Shown: one piece after another, positions 61,186 to 64,000 of the stretch
Layout: every line of letters starts with the position of its first letter
Position numbering within the stretch: the first letter of the stretch is position 1
Origin: Bombardia bombarda
Taxonomy: Eukaryota; Ascomycota; Sordariomycetes; Sordariales; Lasiosphaeriaceae
Direction: 5' to 3'
DNA: 64,000 bases
NCBI GenBank assembly: GCA_030512295.1
Contig: JAULSR010000001.1
Span: 9,013,001 to 9,077,000 of the forward strand
Notes under the pieces: model-generated
Database searches by the model: none
What the model saw: only the letters and a program-made list of their open reading frames with translations
What the model was told of the DNA's origin: nothing
Position numbers and translations under genes: made by a program

Positions 61186-62793
61186 ATTTTTTAACCTTTA
61201 TATACTATACGGTAACGATCGAGCCGGTTATTATGGTAGGTAATAACCGCGGGAAAAGAAGAGCTACTCCTTAAGCTAGCCCGTTACGGAAGACCGCCTT
61301 CGAAAATTTTAAGAATATCGATAGTTAAACTCCCGATCACTAAAAAAAAGGAAAGTTTTTAATTATAAAAGCTTAACTAATGTTAAAACTTTTAGCTACC
61401 CTTTTTATTATAGATATTTAGTAGTTTTAAGTTATAATAATATAAGTTATAGCTAGCGTTTTTATTAGTTTCGGTAACTTCGGCGTTACTTTGGTTAATT
61501 TTAATAATTAAGGAAGGCCGTTTCGGCCGAAAAACGACCGCCTCCTTATTTATGTGGTTAGTAAGCTAAAAGTTAACGCTTTTTTTTAAGATAGGGAAGA
61601 TTGGATTTAAGCTATAAAATAAAAAAATATTATCCGTTAAGATTAACCTTAATAGCTCTAGGTCCAATAAGCTAGCATTTAAATAAAACCCGAGATATAA
61701 TAATAATGGCGGGCTTATTAAAAGTAGCTTTATAACGGAGATTTCGAACAAGTTATATAGCGGGAATTTAAGGATTACATTAGTTCGAACTACTTCGGTA
61801 ATAAATTTAACGAAGTTTAAGCTTATAAGGACTAGCTAATATACAGTTAATATAATAAATTTCTTTAGGAATTTTACCGGGAATGGGTTATATTAGTTTA
61901 ACGCTTTTTTAAAATAAAAATCGATAGCACTTTTATAAGTTAAAACTATTAAATTAAACTCGACCGCTTTTATTATAACTAGTATATTAAAACCGTTCTT
62001 AACGTTACTTTAATTAAAGATTATACCGAATAATACGAATATATTTAATTCGTTAAATTTTATTTACGGAACGGTAATAACCGAAATACTTATTATAAAA
62101 AGTTAAGCTTTTTTACTAGCTTTAGCGAGTCTCGGAAACTACCGCGTATTATAAAAGAAGCTTATTCGGGACTTCATTATAATAAAGCTTAGATTTAACG
62201 TAGTAAACTTTAAAATTTACTTATAAAAAACTCCCTCCTTTCGTACGGACCCTTTCCTTACGTATTACTAGTTACTTAAATACTATCCCGTATAAAAAAG
62301 CTTATTATATATTATAACTATAATAAATTAAAGTATATATAATATTAATATACTACCCCGCGCATTATAATTACGCTAAGCTCGGACGCTTGGATTTAAA
62401 ACGTTAGGATCAAGGATAATAATAACCTTAGTAGTTTATATTTTAGCCCTTTTAATTCGGAGGATAATTCGGGAAATAAAAAACAATAAATAATAACTTT
62501 AATCGATTTATTTAAATTATTTATAAAAAAATAAAGCTAAGCTTTACTTTTATTATTTAAAGCGGCACTTATTTCCAACGCCGTAATTAAAAAGTTACTT
62601 TATTAATAATAATTATCGACGTTAATATAAAAGCATAAGTTAATTATATAAATTATTAATTTTATTAAATATATTATATTTTTACTTTTTTAAAAATTAA
62701 AGGTTTTAATTTATTATAATTTATTAACTTTAACGGTAATTAAATAAAAAACTACGGTATTTTTTATTTTATTTTTTAATTTATAAATTTATA
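61186..62793 (+). pseudogene. Internal region of short LTR element: decayed gag with zinc knuckle
   Basis: About 1.6 kb between two direct LTRs. An ATG at 61233 opens MVGNNRGKRRATP and then a frame full of RIP-type stops. A Gag-like middle (KLKVNAFF, DREDWI, KFKDYISSNYFGNKFNEV) is followed near 62305-62360 by a degraded CCHC zinc knuckle in which Cys codons have become Tyr. No protease, reverse transcriptase or integrase is present and the space is too short for them, so the element was non-autonomous. Confidence 0.75.
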
Positions 62794-63032
62794 TATAAAG
62801 ACATCGGACATCCCCAAGCACATGCCAGTCATCACATCCTTAAGTACATGCTAGTCATCCTACTAACTATATATATAAGCAGCGGCCCTCGCCCACCTTC
62901 CGTTACGAGGGCTAGGTTAAAGTCTTACGCTAATACTAGTCATTACTCGCCTTCTTAACTATCTTTATTGTTCGCTTGCCTAGTTGTTTTTATTATAACC
63001 ACCTTGATTAGGCGTACCTGCTTTATTTTATA
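62794..63032 (+). mobile_element. LTR of short gag-only element, copy 2
   Basis: Begins TATAAAGACATC (a mutated TGTAAGGACATC) and ends TTTTATA. It is closer to the solo LTR than copy 1 is; for example CATCCCCAAGCACATGCCAG is intact. The same internal sequence follows it as follows copy 1, so it is shared between two tandem elements. Confidence 0.85.
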
Positions 63033-64000
63033 ATTTTTTAACCTTTATATATTATACGGTAACGATCGAGCCGGTTATTATGGTAGGTAATAACCGCGGG
63101 AAAGGAAAAGCCACTCTTTAAGCTAGCCCGTTACGGAAGACCGCCTTCGAAGACTTTAAGAATATCGATAGTTAGACTCCCGATTATTAAAAAGAAAGAG
63201 AGTCCCCAATTATAAAAGCTTAATTAACATTAAAACTCTTAGCTACCCCCTCCATTATAGATACTTAGCAGTTTTAAATTATAATGATACAAGCTATAGC
63301 TAGCGTTTTTATTAGTTTCGGTAACTTTAGCGCTACTTTAGCTAATTTTAATAATTAGGGAGGGCCGTTTCGGCCGAAAAACGACCGCCCCTTTGCTTAT
63401 GTGGTTAGTAAGTTGAAGGTTGACGCTTTTTTTTAAAATAGGAAGGATTGGATTTAAGTTATAAAATAAGGGAATGCTACCCGTTAAAATTAATTTTAAT
63501 AACTTTAGGTTTAATGGGCTAATATTTAAATAAAACTTAAGATATAATAATAGTAATAAACTTATTAAAAATAGTTTTATAACGGAAATTTCGAATAAAT
63601 TATATAACGGGAATTTAAAGATTACGTTAGTTCGAATTATTTCGGTAATAAGTTTAATAAAGTCCAAGCCTATAAAGACTAGCTAATATATAATTAATAC
63701 GGCAAATCTTTTTAAGAATTTTATTAAGAATAGGCTATATTAGTCCGATGCTTTTTTAAAATAGAGATTAATAGTATTTTTATAAGTTGGAACTATTAAA
63801 TTAAATTCGACCGCTTTTATTATAATCGGTATATTAAGGCCGTTTTTAACGTTATTTTAATTAAAAATTACACCGAATAATATAAACGTATTTAATTCGT
63901 TAAATTTTATTTATAAAACGGTAATAATCGAAATATTTATTATAAAAAGCTAAGCTTTCTTATTAGCCCTAATAAATTTTAGAAACTACTACACATTATA
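63033..64000 (+). pseudogene. Second copy of the gag-only internal region, cut by window end
   Basis: Matches 61186 onward, including CGGTAACGATCGAGCCGG, the ATG and the MVGNNRGK start. Differences between the copies are almost all C/T or G/A. This makes an LTR-internal-LTR-internal tandem array that continues past the window. Confidence 0.85.

Noticed and set aside
60973..63032. CRISPR-like direct repeats
   Set aside because: The repeats are LTRs of more than 200 bp in a eukaryotic retrotransposon; no spacer pattern.
61566..63667. Minus-strand frames of 61 and 109 codons in the AT-rich block
   Set aside because: Reverse-strand reading of the decayed gag internal region; the two resemble each other only because the DNA is duplicated.

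Overview
The window is nuclear DNA of a filamentous ascomycete (Pezizomycotina, probably a Sordariomycete). The evidence is short GT-AG introns of about 50-130 bp with GTAAGT/GTATGT-type donors, long intergenic regions, a Ras protein of the Neurospora ras-1 type, fungal-only families (UstYa/DUF3328, Ecm11, FOX2), and a right-hand end of AT-rich retrotransposon relics whose stop codons look like C-to-T damage from repeat-induced point mutation (RIP). No species can be named from sequence alone.

Layout. 0.7-4.0 kb: an 84-bp tandem repeat, then two convergent UstYa-like genes (1697-2784 +; 3046-4004 -), a pair typical of accessory or secondary-metabolite loci. 7.4-9.8 kb (-): a Ysc84/SYLF-domain protein. 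14.07-14.58 kb (-): a three-exon gene for a 126-residue protein of unknown function, which I reconstructed from its splice sites. 16.0-19.2 kb (-): the peroxisomal multifunctional beta-oxidation enzyme FOX2, with two CCGAGG fatty-acid-response cores upstream. 20.8-22.1 kb (+): a Tda10-like P-loop kinase. 23.5-25.5 kb (-): an Ecm11-domain protein. 28.2-29.3 kb (+): NBP35 of cytosolic Fe-S assembly. 29.7-30.5 kb (-) and 30.8-32.4 kb (+): a divergent pair, a GMF-type ADF-H actin regulator and a MoCF/CinA-domain protein. 39.6-40.8 kb (+): Ras, preceded by more than 7 kb without a recognisable gene. 45.0-49.0 kb (-): a nine-exon Thr/Ser-rich GPI-anchored wall protein. 54.0-56.8 kb (+): a membrane-anchored kelch protein. 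57.8-64.0 kb: a Ty3/gypsy relic with a solo LTR in its gag, followed by a tandem run of a short gag-only LTR element.

Most of the genes are unrelated housekeeping or cell-surface genes. Functional groupings are loose: actin and endocytosis (SYLF, GMF), cell surface (GPI protein, kelch protein), peroxisome (FOX2), Fe-S biogenesis (NBP35) and signalling (Ras). The UstYa pair is the only cluster-like unit, and no precursor peptide or partner enzyme could be recognised beside it.

Four otherwise good genes (Tda10-like, Ecm11-like, GPI protein, kelch protein) each contain one apparent single-base frameshift; two lie exactly at five-base C/G runs. This looks more like consensus indels in the assembly than four independent pseudogenes. 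Exon coordinates are my own splice predictions; where phases close exactly I say so.
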